A stretch of DNA of 64,000 nucleotides, from positions 1,860,001-1,924,000 of the forward strand of contig OZ245032.1 in the NCBI GenBank assembly GCA_965224015.1, given 5' to 3'. This DNA comes from CBDCVD01 sp965224015. GTDB lineage: Bacteria > Pseudomonadota > Alphaproteobacteria > Rhizobiales > CBDCVD01. How positions within the stretch are numbered: the stretch's first letter is position 1; each line of letters starts with the position of its first letter. The translations under genes were made by a program, and so were the position numbers. The notes under the pieces were generated by a model. It was not told the DNA's origin. It did not search any database and saw only the letters and a list, made by a program, of their open reading frames with translations. Shown here in pieces: positions 33,883 to 42,791 of this stretch.

Positions 33883-34575
33883 ATGGCGCGCGCACCTTTT
33901 GACAACCGACTCTTTGGCCGTCACAAGGCGAGAGGTCTGACAAAGGCGCAAAAACATCGGTTAGCCACAAGGCTCGCCGCCCTTCGCATCCATATACCAG
34001 ACCATAGGCCTGTTGATCCCAGGGCGCTGTTTGCGCGGGATCCGGCGCAGGTCTGGCTGGAGATCGGATTTGGCGCCGGAGATCATCTCGTAGCCCGCGC
34101 CGGTCAACACCAAAACATCGGCTTTATCGGCTGTGAGCCCTTTGTTAACGGGCTTGCTAAAGCGATCGCCGGGATTGACGCCCACGGTCTTGAGAATGTT
34201 AGACTTTATGACGATAACGCCCTGGTGTTGATGAACCATCTGGCGTCATCAAGTGTTGATCGGGTGTTCATGCTCTATCCGGACCCGTGGCCGAAGCGGC
34301 GCCATTGGAAGCGCAGGCTTATTAACAAGCAAACCCTTGACCTGCTGGCGCGGATCATGAAGCCCGAGGCGCATTTGTGCGTTGCCACGGATATTGATGC
34401 CAATGGGGCGTGGATACTGCATCATTGCCAGATGCATGCTTTCTTTTCCTGGACGGCCACAGGGCCGCGGGACTGGCTGCGCCCTTGGGCCGGCTGGCCC
34501 GGGACACGCTATGAGACCAAGGCGAGAGCCGCCGGCCGTCGCCCGATTTATCTGACGTTTGTCCGTAAACCGTAA
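33883..34575 (+). CDS. trmB: tRNA (guanine-N7-)-methyltransferase
   Basis: This 230-residue SAM-dependent methyltransferase modifies G46 of tRNAs. It shows motif I (VWLEIGFGAGDHLV), the GCEPFVNGLAKA region and the catalytic FMLYPDPWPKRRHWKRR block typical of TrmB. C-terminal TRYETKARAAGRRPIYLTF matches the family end. The gene lies 50 bases after metK, whose product supplies its methyl donor. A terminator-like hairpin follows at 34658. Confidence 0.95.
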   Translation: MARAPFDNRLFGRHKARGLTKAQKHRLATRLAALRIHIPDHRPVDPRALFARDPAQVWLEIGFGAGDHLVARAGQHQNIGFIGCEPFVNGLAKAIAGIDAHGLENVRLYDDNALVLMNHLASSSVDRVFMLYPDPWPKRRHWKRRLINKQTLDLLARIMKPEAHLCVATDIDANGAWILHHCQMHAFFSWTATGPRDWLRPWAGWPGTRYETKARAAGRRPIYLTFVRKP

Positions 34576-34657
34576 CGCGACTTGGCTGTCCTGGGGGCTT
34601 GCAAAAACGATAAATACCGGCTATAATGGCGAGACGATCATCTCAAACGTGGTTTGA

Positions 34658-34687
34658 GAGTGGGCCCGAAAGGACCCGCTCTTTTTT
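34658..34687 (+). terminator. Terminator/attenuator hairpin upstream of rimP
   Basis: GAGTGGGCCC, a GAAA loop, then GGACCCGCTC is followed by TTTTTT. It would end metK-trmB transcripts, or act as an attenuator for the rimP-nusA-infB operon if the promoter is upstream of it. Terminator-containing leaders before rimP-nusA are known in other proteobacteria. Confidence 0.75.
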
Positions 34688-34721
34688 ATTGCCGCAAACC
34701 GGAGTTTGCGACGATCGTCTT

Positions 34722-34824
34722 ATACCAAGGGTCCTTAACAATGACTCATGGCTTAGCGTCGAAGAGGTGTGTTATCAAGGCAGTACACCAGTCAGCGTGT
34801 ATATAAAGCCAATACCGCTGGTAT
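34722..34824 (+). repeat. Repeat B, single intact copy just upstream of rimP
   Basis: A full 103-bp B unit (ATACCAAGGGTCC to CCGCTGGTAT) is flanked by TTA on both sides of the TACC...GGTA core. It ends 3 bases before the first in-frame GTG of the rimP reading frame, and lies between the terminator-like hairpin and the gene. Confidence 0.9.
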
Positions 34825-34881
34825 TATGTGAGATATCGCTGGGACCCGGACGGGGGTTCCGGCCCGAAAATAGGGCAAAAG

Positions 34882-35520
34882 GTGAGCCACAGACCCAACA
34901 GCGGCGTGCGTGAGGAGCCGGCATTTTCCCATGAGCCGCGCCTGATTGTCGAGAACGGCGTGGAGGCGCGCATTGCGGCCATTGTTGAGGCTTTGTTTGA
35001 GGAACTGGATTTTCGTCTCGTGCAGGTTCGCATCCTCAGCCGCAATGGCTGTACGTTGCAGATTATGGCTGAGCGTGCCGACGGCACATTGACAACTGAC
35101 GATTGTGCGACGATCAGTCGGGCGCTGTCGCCAATACTAGATTTCGAAGACCCCATCACAGGAGCCTATCATCTTGAAGTGTCATCGCCTGGGGTGGATC
35201 GGCCATTGGTGCGCCGGGCGGATTTTGCGACCTGGTGCGGTCATGAGGTAAAAATCACTTTGCGCGCACCGGTTGGCGAGCAAAAACGTTATCGCGGTCG
35301 CATTGTGCGTGTTGCCGACGACGGGATTGATTTGACAATTGTTTCACGGGAAACATTCCGTGGTGATGATGGACAGGCTGAAGGCCCCGACAAAACAAAA
35401 CGTGCAAGCGGTGCGGATGATGTGCCCGTGGTGCGGATTAGATTTGATCAGATAAGGCGGGCGCAACTGGTGCTGACGGATGCGCTGCTTGGTTCGCCTC
35501 GTCGGCGGCAGGTGGGTTAA
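34882..35520 (+). CDS. rimP: Ribosome maturation factor RimP
   Basis: This protein, 212 residues from GTG 34882, belongs to the RimP family, which assists maturation of the 30S subunit. It shows the LDFRLVQVRILSRNGCTLQIMAER block and the family signature ITGAYHLEVSSPGVDRPL. An acidic/charged insertion precedes the C-terminal VRIRFDQIRRAQLVL. The frame stays open to GTG 34828, directly after the B repeat, which would give 230 residues. I prefer 34882 because AGGGC lies just upstream. It is the first gene of the nusA-infB operon. Confidence 0.92.
   Translation: MSHRPNSGVREEPAFSHEPRLIVENGVEARIAAIVEALFEELDFRLVQVRILSRNGCTLQIMAERADGTLTTDDCATISRALSPILDFEDPITGAYHLEVSSPGVDRPLVRRADFATWCGHEVKITLRAPVGEQKRYRGRIVRVADDGIDLTIVSRETFRGDDGQAEGPDKTKRASGADDVPVVRIRFDQIRRAQLVLTDALLGSPRRRQVG
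35340..35355. other. parS-like site inside rimP (one mismatch)
   Basis: TGTTTCACGGGAAACA differs from the parS palindrome TGTTTCACGTGAAACA at one central base. It lies in coding sequence and could be a weak ParB site or chance. Confidence 0.35.
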
Positions 35521-35534
35521 GGCACGTGGACTTG

Positions 35535-35573
35535 AACTTGGGCGATAGTGCATAACTTGGGCGGTAGTGCATA
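35535..35573 (+). repeat. Two-copy 20-bp direct repeat before nusA
   Basis: aacttgggcgatagtgcata is followed at once by acttgggcggtagtgcata, leading into the AAGGAG ribosome-binding site of nusA. It probably arose by local duplication. Confidence 0.7.
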
Positions 35574-35585
35574 AGGAGACGAAAC

Positions 35586-37316
35586 ATGGCTGTTAGTGCC
35601 AACAGATTGGAACTTTTGCACATTGCGGATGCAGTGGCGCGGGAGAAGAGTATTGACAAGACGATTGTCCTGTCCGCGATGCAGGATGCCATTCAACGCG
35701 CCGCGCGCTCGCGCTATGGTAACGAGACGGACGTACGTGCCGAAATCGACCCGGCAACAGGAGACATTCGTCTGTCGCGCATCCTGCAGATTGTCGAGAC
35801 GGTTGAGGAACCGATGCGGGAGATTTCTCTTGACGCTGCACGCGAGCGCGACGGCAACGCCGAAATCGGTGATGCCATCGCCGAGACCCTGCCCCCCATG
35901 GATTATGGGCGTATCGCTGCCCAGTCCGCCAAACAGGTGATCGTGCAAAAAGTACGCGAAGCTGAGCGTGATCATCAATACGAGGAATACAAGGACCGCG
36001 TCGGTGAGGTGATCAATGGCCTGGTCAAGCGCATGGAATACGGCAACGCCATTATTGATCTTGGGCGCGGTGAAGCGATTATCAGGCGCGACGAGCTGAT
36101 CCCGCGCGAGCGGTTCCAGTATGGCGACCGGGTGCGCGCCTATATTGCCGACGTGCGCCGCGAGCAGCGCGGCCCGCAGATATTCCTCTCGCGCGCCCAT
36201 CCTGCCTTCATGGCCAAACTTTTTGTTCAGGAAGTGCCTGAGATCTACGAAGGCATTGTCGAAATCAAATCGGTTGCCCGTGATCCAGGCAGCCGCGCCA
36301 AGGTCGCGGTTGCCTCCAATGACAGTTCCATCGATCCCGTTGGTGCCTGCGTCGGTATGCGCGGCAGCCGCGTTACGGCGGTGATCAGCGAATTACAGGG
36401 GGAAAAAATCGATATTATCCCCTGGTCCCCCGACGCCGCCAGTTTCATCGTCAATGCCCTGGCTCCAGCTGAGGTGGCCAAGGTGGTGCTTGATGAGGAT
36501 GCAGAGCGCATCGAAGTGGTCGTCCCTGATGATCAACTCTCTCTGGCCATTGGTCGGCGTGGGCAGAATGTGCGTTTGGCTTCGCAACTGACCGGCTGGG
36601 ACATTGACATTTTGACCGAGGCGGAAGAATCGGAGCGGCGTCAAAATGAGTTCAGCGAACGCACGGAACTGTTTATGCAGGCGCTTAATGTTGATGAGCT
36701 TGTGGGGCAGCTTCTTGCGACCGAGGGCTTCACGTCGGTTGAGGAAGTGGCCTATGTGGAACGCGAGGAAGTGTCTGCGATCGATGGATTTGATGATGAT
36801 ATGGCTGAGGAAATCCAGGCCCGGGCGCGCGAGTCCCTTGAGGAACAGGAACGGTTGCTGGACGAGGAGCGCAAAAAGCTCGGCGTATCCAAAGACCTGT
36901 TGCAGATTGATGGCATGACGCCCTCTATGCTGGTGGCCCTGGGGCGTGAGGATATTCGATCCATGGACGACTTTGCCGGTTGTGTGCCCGATGATCTGCT
37001 GGGTTGGGTGGAGCGTATTGATGGCGAGCCCAAGCGCCACGTGGGGGCTCTTGATGACTTTAAACTCGCACGGGCCGACGCCGAGGCGATGATCATGCAG
37101 GCGCGCCTGAAGGCCGGCTGGATCACCGAAGCCGATCTGGCGCCTGGCGAGGATAACGATGCGCAAACCCTGGAAGAACCTGGGGACATTGCGGACGTCG
37201 CTGACGTTGCGGGCGATGCGGGCGATGCGGGCGATGCGGACGCTGAAGGTGATAACGTGAAACAGGACACGGCTACAGCAGCCCTGGTAACCGGCGAGAC
37301 CGCCGAAGGGGGGTGA
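35586..37316 (+). CDS. nusA: Transcription termination/antitermination factor NusA
   Basis: This 576-residue protein has an N-terminal RNA polymerase-binding domain (about 1-125), S1 domain (about 132-200, GEVINGLVKRMEYGNAIIDLGR), KH1/KH2 domains (about 205-345, with GACVGMRGSRVTAVISELQGEKIDI and IGRRGQNVRLASQLTGW), and C-terminal acidic helix-hairpin-helix repeats (about 350-515). It modulates pausing and termination. The extreme C-terminus carries an Asp/Ala/Gly low-complexity tail encoded by repeats of gcgggcgat. The start ATG follows AAGGAG. Confidence 0.96.
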   Translation: MAVSANRLELLHIADAVAREKSIDKTIVLSAMQDAIQRAARSRYGNETDVRAEIDPATGDIRLSRILQIVETVEEPMREISLDAARERDGNAEIGDAIAETLPPMDYGRIAAQSAKQVIVQKVREAERDHQYEEYKDRVGEVINGLVKRMEYGNAIIDLGRGEAIIRRDELIPRERFQYGDRVRAYIADVRREQRGPQIFLSRAHPAFMAKLFVQEVPEIYEGIVEIKSVARDPGSRAKVAVASNDSSIDPVGACVGMRGSRVTAVISELQGEKIDIIPWSPDAASFIVNALAPAEVAKVVLDEDAERIEVVVPDDQLSLAIGRRGQNVRLASQLTGWDIDILTEAEESERRQNEFSERTELFMQALNVDELVGQLLATEGFTSVEEVAYVEREEVSAIDGFDDDMAEEIQARARESLEEQERLLDEERKKLGVSKDLLQIDGMTPSMLVALGREDIRSMDDFAGCVPDDLLGWVERIDGEPKRHVGALDDFKLARADAEAMIMQARLKAGWITEADLAPGEDNDAQTLEEPGDIADVADVAGDAGDAGDADAEGDNVKQDTATAALVTGETAEGG

Positions 37317-37323
37317 TGAGGCT

Positions 37324-37399
37324 TGGCCAGGTGGGGCGTGGGGCCTTTCTGGTCACCGGCATCACCAGCCATGTGGTAAATGGACGTTTCCAGCTTATC
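37324..37399 (+). repeat. Repeat D copy between nusA and ylxR
   Basis: Contains ggccaggtggggcg and accagccatgtggtaaatggacgtttccagcttatc, matching the D motif seen at 61039-61083. It lies inside the nusA-infB operon, in the gap before the ylxR-type gene. Confidence 0.65.
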
Positions 37400-37448
37400 C
37401 CGTAGGCCTGTTGTTGCTCGCTATGGGATGGATGTTGAGGATTTTGTC

Positions 37449-38081
37449 ATGGCGCGGCCAGCCAGGCTTACGGAGCGGCTCTGTATTGTGCGCAGAAAGG
37501 TGCAGCCGGTTGATACGTTGCTACGCTTTGTGGTGAGCCCGGAACGGGAACTGGTTCCTGACATAAAGGGCGTGCTCCCGGGGCGCGGAATTTGGGTAAG
37601 CGCGAGCCGCGAGGCGGTGCTTAAAGCGATCAAGGGCAAACTGTTTGCCCGGGCGGCCAGGGCCGCGGTGATTGTTGATGATGACTTACCGGAGCGGATC
37701 GATGCGCTGCTTTGCGCGCGGGCCCTTTCGACATTATCGTTGGCGCGTAAGGCCGGTGCCGCTGTTGCCGGATTTGAGAAAGTGGCCCAGGCGATTGGCA
37801 AAAACAGCGTTTTGGTGTTGGTAACCGCATCAGATGCAAGCCCCACCAGTAATCGTAAACTGGTGCAAAAGCTGCGTCTAACGGGCATTGACCGGGAACA
37901 TAATGCGGCGGTGAGCGTTAACCAGTTTACTGCAAATCAATTGGGCATAGCTTTCGGGGTACAAAATGTGGTACATGCTGGAGTGCTGAACTCAGGTATT
38001 GGCGGCACCTTTGCCGCGGCTTCGCGCCGGTGTGCTCACTATGGGCGTGGTTCGGTGCAGGGGGAGACTGTGGCAAAGTGA
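37449..38081 (+). CDS. YlxR-type RNA-binding protein (DUF448) fused to an L7Ae-like domain
   Basis: Taken from ATG 37449 the protein is 210 residues. The N-terminal half is the YlxR domain (RLCIVRRKVQPVDTLLRFV and LPGRGIWVSASREAVLKAI). The C-terminal half resembles the L7Ae/L30e-like fold (LSLARKAGAAVAGFEKV), an arrangement usual in alphaproteobacteria. It lies between nusA and infB as in most bacteria and is thought to bind RNA or regulate transcription. Upstream in-frame ATG 37428 is possible; 37449 has GAGG nearby. Confidence 0.88.
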   Translation: MARPARLTERLCIVRRKVQPVDTLLRFVVSPERELVPDIKGVLPGRGIWVSASREAVLKAIKGKLFARAARAAVIVDDDLPERIDALLCARALSTLSLARKAGAAVAGFEKVAQAIGKNSVLVLVTASDASPTSNRKLVQKLRLTGIDREHNAAVSVNQFTANQLGIAFGVQNVVHAGVLNSGIGGTFAAASRRCAHYGRGSVQGETVAK

Positions 38082-38131
38082 TCCGCTCAAGGACGCGGGT
38101 GGATCAATTGGACTAGGAAACGCGTGGGCGT

Positions 38132-40705
38132 ATGAACGAGAACAAGACGACCGGCGACGATACGATTAGCGTTAAGTCGAAGAAACGATTGAGTTTAAAG
38201 CCTGGATTTGGGCAGGGAACCGTGCGGCAGAATTTTTCGCAGGGACGCTCAAAGACGGTCGTTGTCGAGACGCGCCGCAAGCGCCGTGTCGTGGCGCCGG
38301 GAACCAAAGCGGAAGCCGCGAAACCATTGCAGCCCGCGCCTGTAAAGGCCGGGCCACAGCCCGCGGCCGCTAAAGCCGCTAAAGATGAGGAAACCCGTTC
38401 GTCGGCCCAGACCCTTCGCGGGCTAACAACGGGAGAACTGGATGCGCGTGCCCAGGCGCTGGCCGAGGCCAAGGTGCGCGAGGAGGAAGAAGCCAAGCGC
38501 GCCCTCATAGAGGCAGAACAACGCGCCATTGAGGAAGCGCGTCAGGCAAAATTGCGCGAAGAAGAAGAAAAAAATGCCCGGCTGGAAGCTGATGAGGTCG
38601 CGCGCAAGACCGAACAGGCAAAACGCGAGGCAGAAGCACCCACAGCCCCCGCGGCACCCGCCCAAGCTGACGCCGCAGCCAGCGAACCCGCACCCGCCAA
38701 GGCTAGCAAGCTCGACAAGCAAACAAGACGCGAGGACATGGCCCCTGAGCGGGGTCGGAGCAAGCGTGGCAAGGGTGACCATAAACCCGCACGCCGCGAT
38801 ACCACACGCCGACGCACCCGTTTAACGGTGACCAATGCGCTAAGCGGAGACGATGAAAAGCGCGGTCCCTCTCTCGCGGCTCTGCGCCGGCGCCGCGAGC
38901 GCGAAAAACGCCAGGCTTCAGCCCAGACCGCAGCCGGTGAAAAGGTCGTGCGTGAGGTGCGCATCCCCGATACGATCACCATCCAGGAACTGTCCAACCG
39001 CATGGCCGAGCGTGCCGTCGATGTTATCAAGATTTTGATGAAAGACGGGCAGATGATGCAAATCAACGACGTTATCGACGCGGATATGGCGGAATTGATC
39101 GTTAATGAGCTCGGGCATATTGCGCGCAGGGTCTCCGAGTCTGACGTCGAGATCGGCGTTGTCGGGGAGGATGATGATGAGAAAGATCTCGAACCGCGCT
39201 CGCCGGTGATCGCCGTAATGGGGCACGTGGATCACGGCAAAACGTCGCTTCTTGATAGCATTCGTTCAGAAAATGTGGCCAGTGGTGAGGCCGGCGGCAT
39301 TACCCAGCATATTGGTGCCTATCAGGTCATGCACGCGGATCAGGCCATTACGTTTCTTGATACCCCGGGCCACGAAGCCTTCACCGCCATGCGCGCCCGT
39401 GGTGCCAGGTCTACGGATTTGGTGATCCTGGTTGTCGCTGCCGATGACGGGGTCATGCCACAAACCATTGAGGCGATCAATCATGCCCGTGCCGCCGAGG
39501 TGCCGATAATTGTTGCGATCAACAAGATCGATAAGGCCGATGCGGATCCAAGCCGGGTCCGCACGGGCCTGTTGCAACACGAAATCGTTGTTGAGTCCAT
39601 GGGTGGTGATGTGTTGGAGGTCGAAATATCCGCTCTTGAGGGCACAGGGATCGATGCGTTGTTGGAGGCGATCGTCCTGCAAACGGAGATCCTTGAGCTT
39701 AAGGCCAATCCCAATCGCGCCGCGGAAGGACTGGTGGTCGAGGCCAAGCTCGACAAGGGGCGGGGCCCGGTGGCTACCGTTCTGGTGCAGCGCGGCACGC
39801 TCGCTGTGGGAGATGTGATCGTGGTGGGCTCCCAGTGGGGCAAGGTGCGCGCCCTGATCAATGATCATGGGGCGCAGGTGCGCGAGGCGGGCCCATCGGT
39901 ACCGGTCGAGGTCTTAGGGCTAAGTGGAGCGCCGGAGGCGGGCGACCCGTTTGCGGTGGTAGGCTCCGAGGCGCGCGCGCGTGAGATTACCGACTATCGC
40001 CAACGTCTGCAGCGGGAAAAAGCCCAAGCCCGAGGCTTGAGCGGCATGTCGTTTGAGCAGATGATGACCCAGTTGAGAACCGGCGAAGGGGTCAGCGAGG
40101 TGCCGCTCATTGTCAAGGGGGATGTGCACGGCTCAATTGAGGCCATTACCGGGGCCCTGGAAAAACTGGAGACCGAGGAGGTGGCGGCACGAGTCCTGCA
40201 CTCAGGGGTTGGCGGCATTACCGAATCGGATGTAACCCTCGCGGCAACCACGGGAACGGTAATTATTGGCTTTAACGTGCGCGCCAATGCCCAGGCGCGC
40301 GAAGCCGCCGAGCGTGCCGGCGTGGAAATCCGTTACTACAACATCATTTATGATCTCATCAATGATGTGAAGTCCACCATGTCCGGGCTGCTGGCACCAG
40401 AGCGGCGTGAGACGTTTCTTGGCAATGCGGAGATTTTGGAGATTTTTACCGTCTCCAAGATCGGCAAGGTTGCCGGCTGCCGCGTTACCGAGGGCATGGT
40501 GGAACGCGGCGCCGGCGTGCGCCTGATCCGCGACGATGTGGTTATTCACGAGGGCTCCCTGTCCACCTTGAAGCGCTTTAAGGACGAGGTCAATCAGGTC
40601 CAGGCCGGGCAGGAATGCGGCATGGGTTTTGCCAATTATCAGGACCTGAAAGCCGGTGATGTGATCGAGTGCTACCGGGTTGAAGAGATTGAACGCACCC
40701 TTTAA
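38132..40705 (+). CDS. infB: Translation initiation factor IF-2
   Basis: This 857-residue GTPase delivers fMet-tRNA to the 30S subunit. The N-terminal third (about 1-270) is charged, Ala/Glu/Arg-rich and variable. An IF2_N domain (about 275-340) follows, then the G domain with G1 GHVDHGKTS, G3 DTPGHEAF and G4 NKID (about 360-530). Domains II, III and the C-terminal fMet-tRNA-binding domain IV complete it. The architecture and length are normal. The D motif follows its stop codon. Confidence 0.97.
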   Translation: MNENKTTGDDTISVKSKKRLSLKPGFGQGTVRQNFSQGRSKTVVVETRRKRRVVAPGTKAEAAKPLQPAPVKAGPQPAAAKAAKDEETRSSAQTLRGLTTGELDARAQALAEAKVREEEEAKRALIEAEQRAIEEARQAKLREEEEKNARLEADEVARKTEQAKREAEAPTAPAAPAQADAAASEPAPAKASKLDKQTRREDMAPERGRSKRGKGDHKPARRDTTRRRTRLTVTNALSGDDEKRGPSLAALRRRREREKRQASAQTAAGEKVVREVRIPDTITIQELSNRMAERAVDVIKILMKDGQMMQINDVIDADMAELIVNELGHIARRVSESDVEIGVVGEDDDEKDLEPRSPVIAVMGHVDHGKTSLLDSIRSENVASGEAGGITQHIGAYQVMHADQAITFLDTPGHEAFTAMRARGARSTDLVILVVAADDGVMPQTIEAINHARAAEVPIIVAINKIDKADADPSRVRTGLLQHEIVVESMGGDVLEVEISALEGTGIDALLEAIVLQTEILELKANPNRAAEGLVVEAKLDKGRGPVATVLVQRGTLAVGDVIVVGSQWGKVRALINDHGAQVREAGPSVPVEVLGLSGAPEAGDPFAVVGSEARAREITDYRQRLQREKAQARGLSGMSFEQMMTQLRTGEGVSEVPLIVKGDVHGSIEAITGALEKLETEEVAARVLHSGVGGITESDVTLAATTGTVIIGFNVRANAQAREAAERAGVEIRYYNIIYDLINDVKSTMSGLLAPERRETFLGNAEILEIFTVSKIGKVAGCRVTEGMVERGAGVRLIRDDVVIHEGSLSTLKRFKDEVNQVQAGQECGMGFANYQDLKAGDVIECYRVEEIERTL

Positions 40706-40713
40706 AAGGACGC

Positions 40714-40741
40714 CTGTGCCGTCGTAAATAGACGTTTCCCG
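40714..40741 (+). repeat. Repeat D motif after infB
   Basis: gtgccgtcgtaaatagacgtttcccgct matches the core of repeat D. It lies in the 71-base gap between infB and the membrane protein gene. Confidence 0.6.
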
Positions 40742-40776
40742 CTATTGCGCAACCCCGGTTTTGCTGAGCGCGTTCC

Positions 40777-41349
40777 ATGCAAGTCACCTATACACACGAT
40801 TACGTAAAGTACCTCCGGGCTATAGCGAGCACGCAAAACAAGGACTATAGATCTTTCTGGATCATAATGTTTTGCGTGCTGGTACTGGTATTTGTCGCAG
40901 GCGAATATCTGGTTGGCGAAGGGATGCAAGGTGGGTGGCGCGATGCCGCTATGGCTCTGATCACATCCCTTGTGTCGATTGCCGTCGTTATTGTTGCGGT
41001 TTATTATCTGATCAACTTTTTGTTTGGCCGCCGTCTAAAAACATCCGCATTACCCGATGCGCATTCGCGTGAAAACGCGCGTGAGCGCCTTGAGGTCACC
41101 GCGGACCACCTCAAATTTTCCAAGGTCACGACAAAATCCGGAACGGTTATCGATTACGCCGATATTCATGAACTGCGGAGCCTTAAGGGATACACCTTGA
41201 TAAAGATGGGTATCGCCTATATGGGGGTCCCGGATACGGCCTGGGAGTCGGTTGAGCAGAAGAACCAATTTTTGCCATATTGCTTAGAACGTTGCCGGGA
41301 GGAGACGCAAGAGCGCTCAAAAAAAGGCTTGTCCCATGTCCTCCGGTAA
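40777..41349 (+). CDS. YcxB-like membrane protein inserted between infB and rbfA
   Basis: This 190-residue protein has two transmembrane segments (about residues 28-48 and 58-85). A cytoplasmic C-terminal domain resembles the YcxB-like module (ERLEVTADHLKFSKVTTKSG, DYADIHELRSLKGYTLIKMG). The function of that family is unknown. The gene interrupts the otherwise conserved infB-rbfA order. Its last 14 bases overlap the start of rbfA, so translation of the two is probably coupled. No transfer signs are obvious apart from the D motif in front of it. Confidence 0.7.
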   Translation: MQVTYTHDYVKYLRAIASTQNKDYRSFWIIMFCVLVLVFVAGEYLVGEGMQGGWRDAAMALITSLVSIAVVIVAVYYLINFLFGRRLKTSALPDAHSRENARERLEVTADHLKFSKVTTKSGTVIDYADIHELRSLKGYTLIKMGIAYMGVPDTAWESVEQKNQFLPYCLERCREETQERSKKGLSHVLR

Positions 41350-41722
41350 AACCCCCTCACAGCGCCAGCGCCGTGTTGGCGAATTGGTGCGCAAGGCCTT
41401 AAGCGATCTGTTTGCCCGTGGTGAAATCCACGACCCAGAGCTCGCTCAGGTCGTCATCACCGTGCCGCAGGTGCGCATGAGCCCGGATCTGAAACTGGCT
41501 GTGGCTTATGTGATGCCCCTTGGCGGCGAGCACGGCGCCGAAATCGTGGATGCGTTAAAGCGCAATCGCAAATATCTGCGTGGGCAACTCTCGCACGATC
41601 TGGATTTGAAATATATGCCCGATCTGCGCTTTGAGTTGGATGGAACATTTGATGCCGCGGGGCGCCTGGATGCGCTATTGCGCTCGCCGCGGGTTGTGCG
41701 TGATCTGGATGACAGTACTTAA
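41336..41722 (+). CDS. rbfA: 30S ribosome-binding factor RbfA
   Basis: This 128-residue KH-like protein assists late 16S rRNA maturation. It shows the family patterns QRRVGELVRKALSDLFARGE, ITVPQVRMSPDLKLAVAYVM and LRGQLSHDLDLKYMPDLRFELD. The start ATG at 41336 lies inside the end of the YcxB-like gene. truB follows 17 bases later. Confidence 0.95.
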   Translation: MSSGKTPSQRQRRVGELVRKALSDLFARGEIHDPELAQVVITVPQVRMSPDLKLAVAYVMPLGGEHGAEIVDALKRNRKYLRGQLSHDLDLKYMPDLRFELDGTFDAAGRLDALLRSPRVVRDLDDST

Positions 41723-41739
41723 AGGAAGGTCCGCGAAGG

Positions 41740-42663
41740 ATGGGGCGCAAAGCAAGAGGCAACAACATCAACGGCTGGCTTATCCTTGACAAGCCTCAGG
41801 GGCTGACCTCCACCCAGGCTCTGGCACGGGTCAAGCGGCTGTTGCAGCCGAAAAAGGCGGGGCACGCCGGCACCCTCGACCCTCTTGCCACCGGTTTGCT
41901 GCCCATTGCCCTTGGGGAGGCCACAAAAACGGTCTCGTTTGTCATGCAAAGGCGTAAGGTCTACCGGTTTACCGTGCGTTGGGGCGCAAAAACCAATACG
42001 GATGATGCCGAAGGTGAGGTGCAGGCGCGCGCCGGCCACCGCCCCAGTGCCGACGAGATCACCGCCCAATTGGCCCGCTTTGTCGGCGATATAGAGCAGC
42101 GCCCGCCACAGTTTTCCGCAGTGAAAGTCAAGGGCGAGCGCGCCTACGCCATTGCCCGCAAGGGCGGCACCAGCGATCTGCCACCGCGCCCGGTTACGGT
42201 CCATTCGCTGCAATTGATCGATGCCCCTGATGCGGACACCGCAATTTTCGAAGCCACCTGCGGCAAGGGTGTCTATGTGCGCGCCATCGCCCGTGATCTT
42301 GGCGAACAACTGGGCTGTTATGGCCATGTTGAGGCGCTAAGGCGTCTGCAGGTGGGACCTTTTTGCCAGGAAGACATGATTTTGCTGGCAAAACTTGAAG
42401 AATTGCGCAATACTGCGCAGCAGCACGATGGTTTGGCAGCGCTTGTGCTGCCGGTCGCGACCGCGCTGGACGACATCCCGGCGCTGGCCGTTGATCTGTG
42501 TGATGCCGTTTGTCTAAAACGCGGACAACGGGTGTTGTTCCGCGGAAAGCTGCTTGATGCCGGTACCCTTGTCGTTGCAACGTGTCAGGGCAAGCCGGTT
42601 GCCATTGGAGCCATTGAACGCGGCGCCATCGTCCCCAAGCGCGTCTTTAATCTTCCGGTTTGA
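41740..42663 (+). CDS. truB: tRNA pseudouridine(55) synthase
   Basis: This 307-residue TruB makes pseudouridine 55 in tRNA T-arms. The catalytic aspartate lies in HAGTLDPLATGLLPIALGEATK. Other hallmarks are the N-terminal GWLILDKPQGLTSTQ, QRPPQFSAVKVKGERAYA and GKGVYVRAIARDLGEQLG. It is followed by a block of 15-bp tandem repeats and rpsO. Confidence 0.96.
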   Translation: MGRKARGNNINGWLILDKPQGLTSTQALARVKRLLQPKKAGHAGTLDPLATGLLPIALGEATKTVSFVMQRRKVYRFTVRWGAKTNTDDAEGEVQARAGHRPSADEITAQLARFVGDIEQRPPQFSAVKVKGERAYAIARKGGTSDLPPRPVTVHSLQLIDAPDADTAIFEATCGKGVYVRAIARDLGEQLGCYGHVEALRRLQVGPFCQEDMILLAKLEELRNTAQQHDGLAALVLPVATALDDIPALAVDLCDAVCLKRGQRVLFRGKLLDAGTLVVATCQGKPVAIGAIERGAIVPKRVFNLPV

Positions 42664-42672
42664 TCCGGTGGC

Positions 42673-42716
42673 TCTTTTCCGGCTACCCTTTTCCGGGCTA
42701 CCCTTTTCCGGGCTAC
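42673..42716 (+). repeat. 15-bp tandem repeat between truB and rpsO
   Basis: cttttccgggctacc occurs three times in a row (the first copy is one base shorter). The block is bracketed by CTCTTTT and AAAAGAG, so it can fold as the loop of a weak hairpin. Confidence 0.75.
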
Positions 42717-42791
42717 CCTTAAAAGAGGCAAACCGGCTTTAAGGCTTGAATGTTAAGGCGCACAAACGAAACATAAGTATAGGAAATCACG

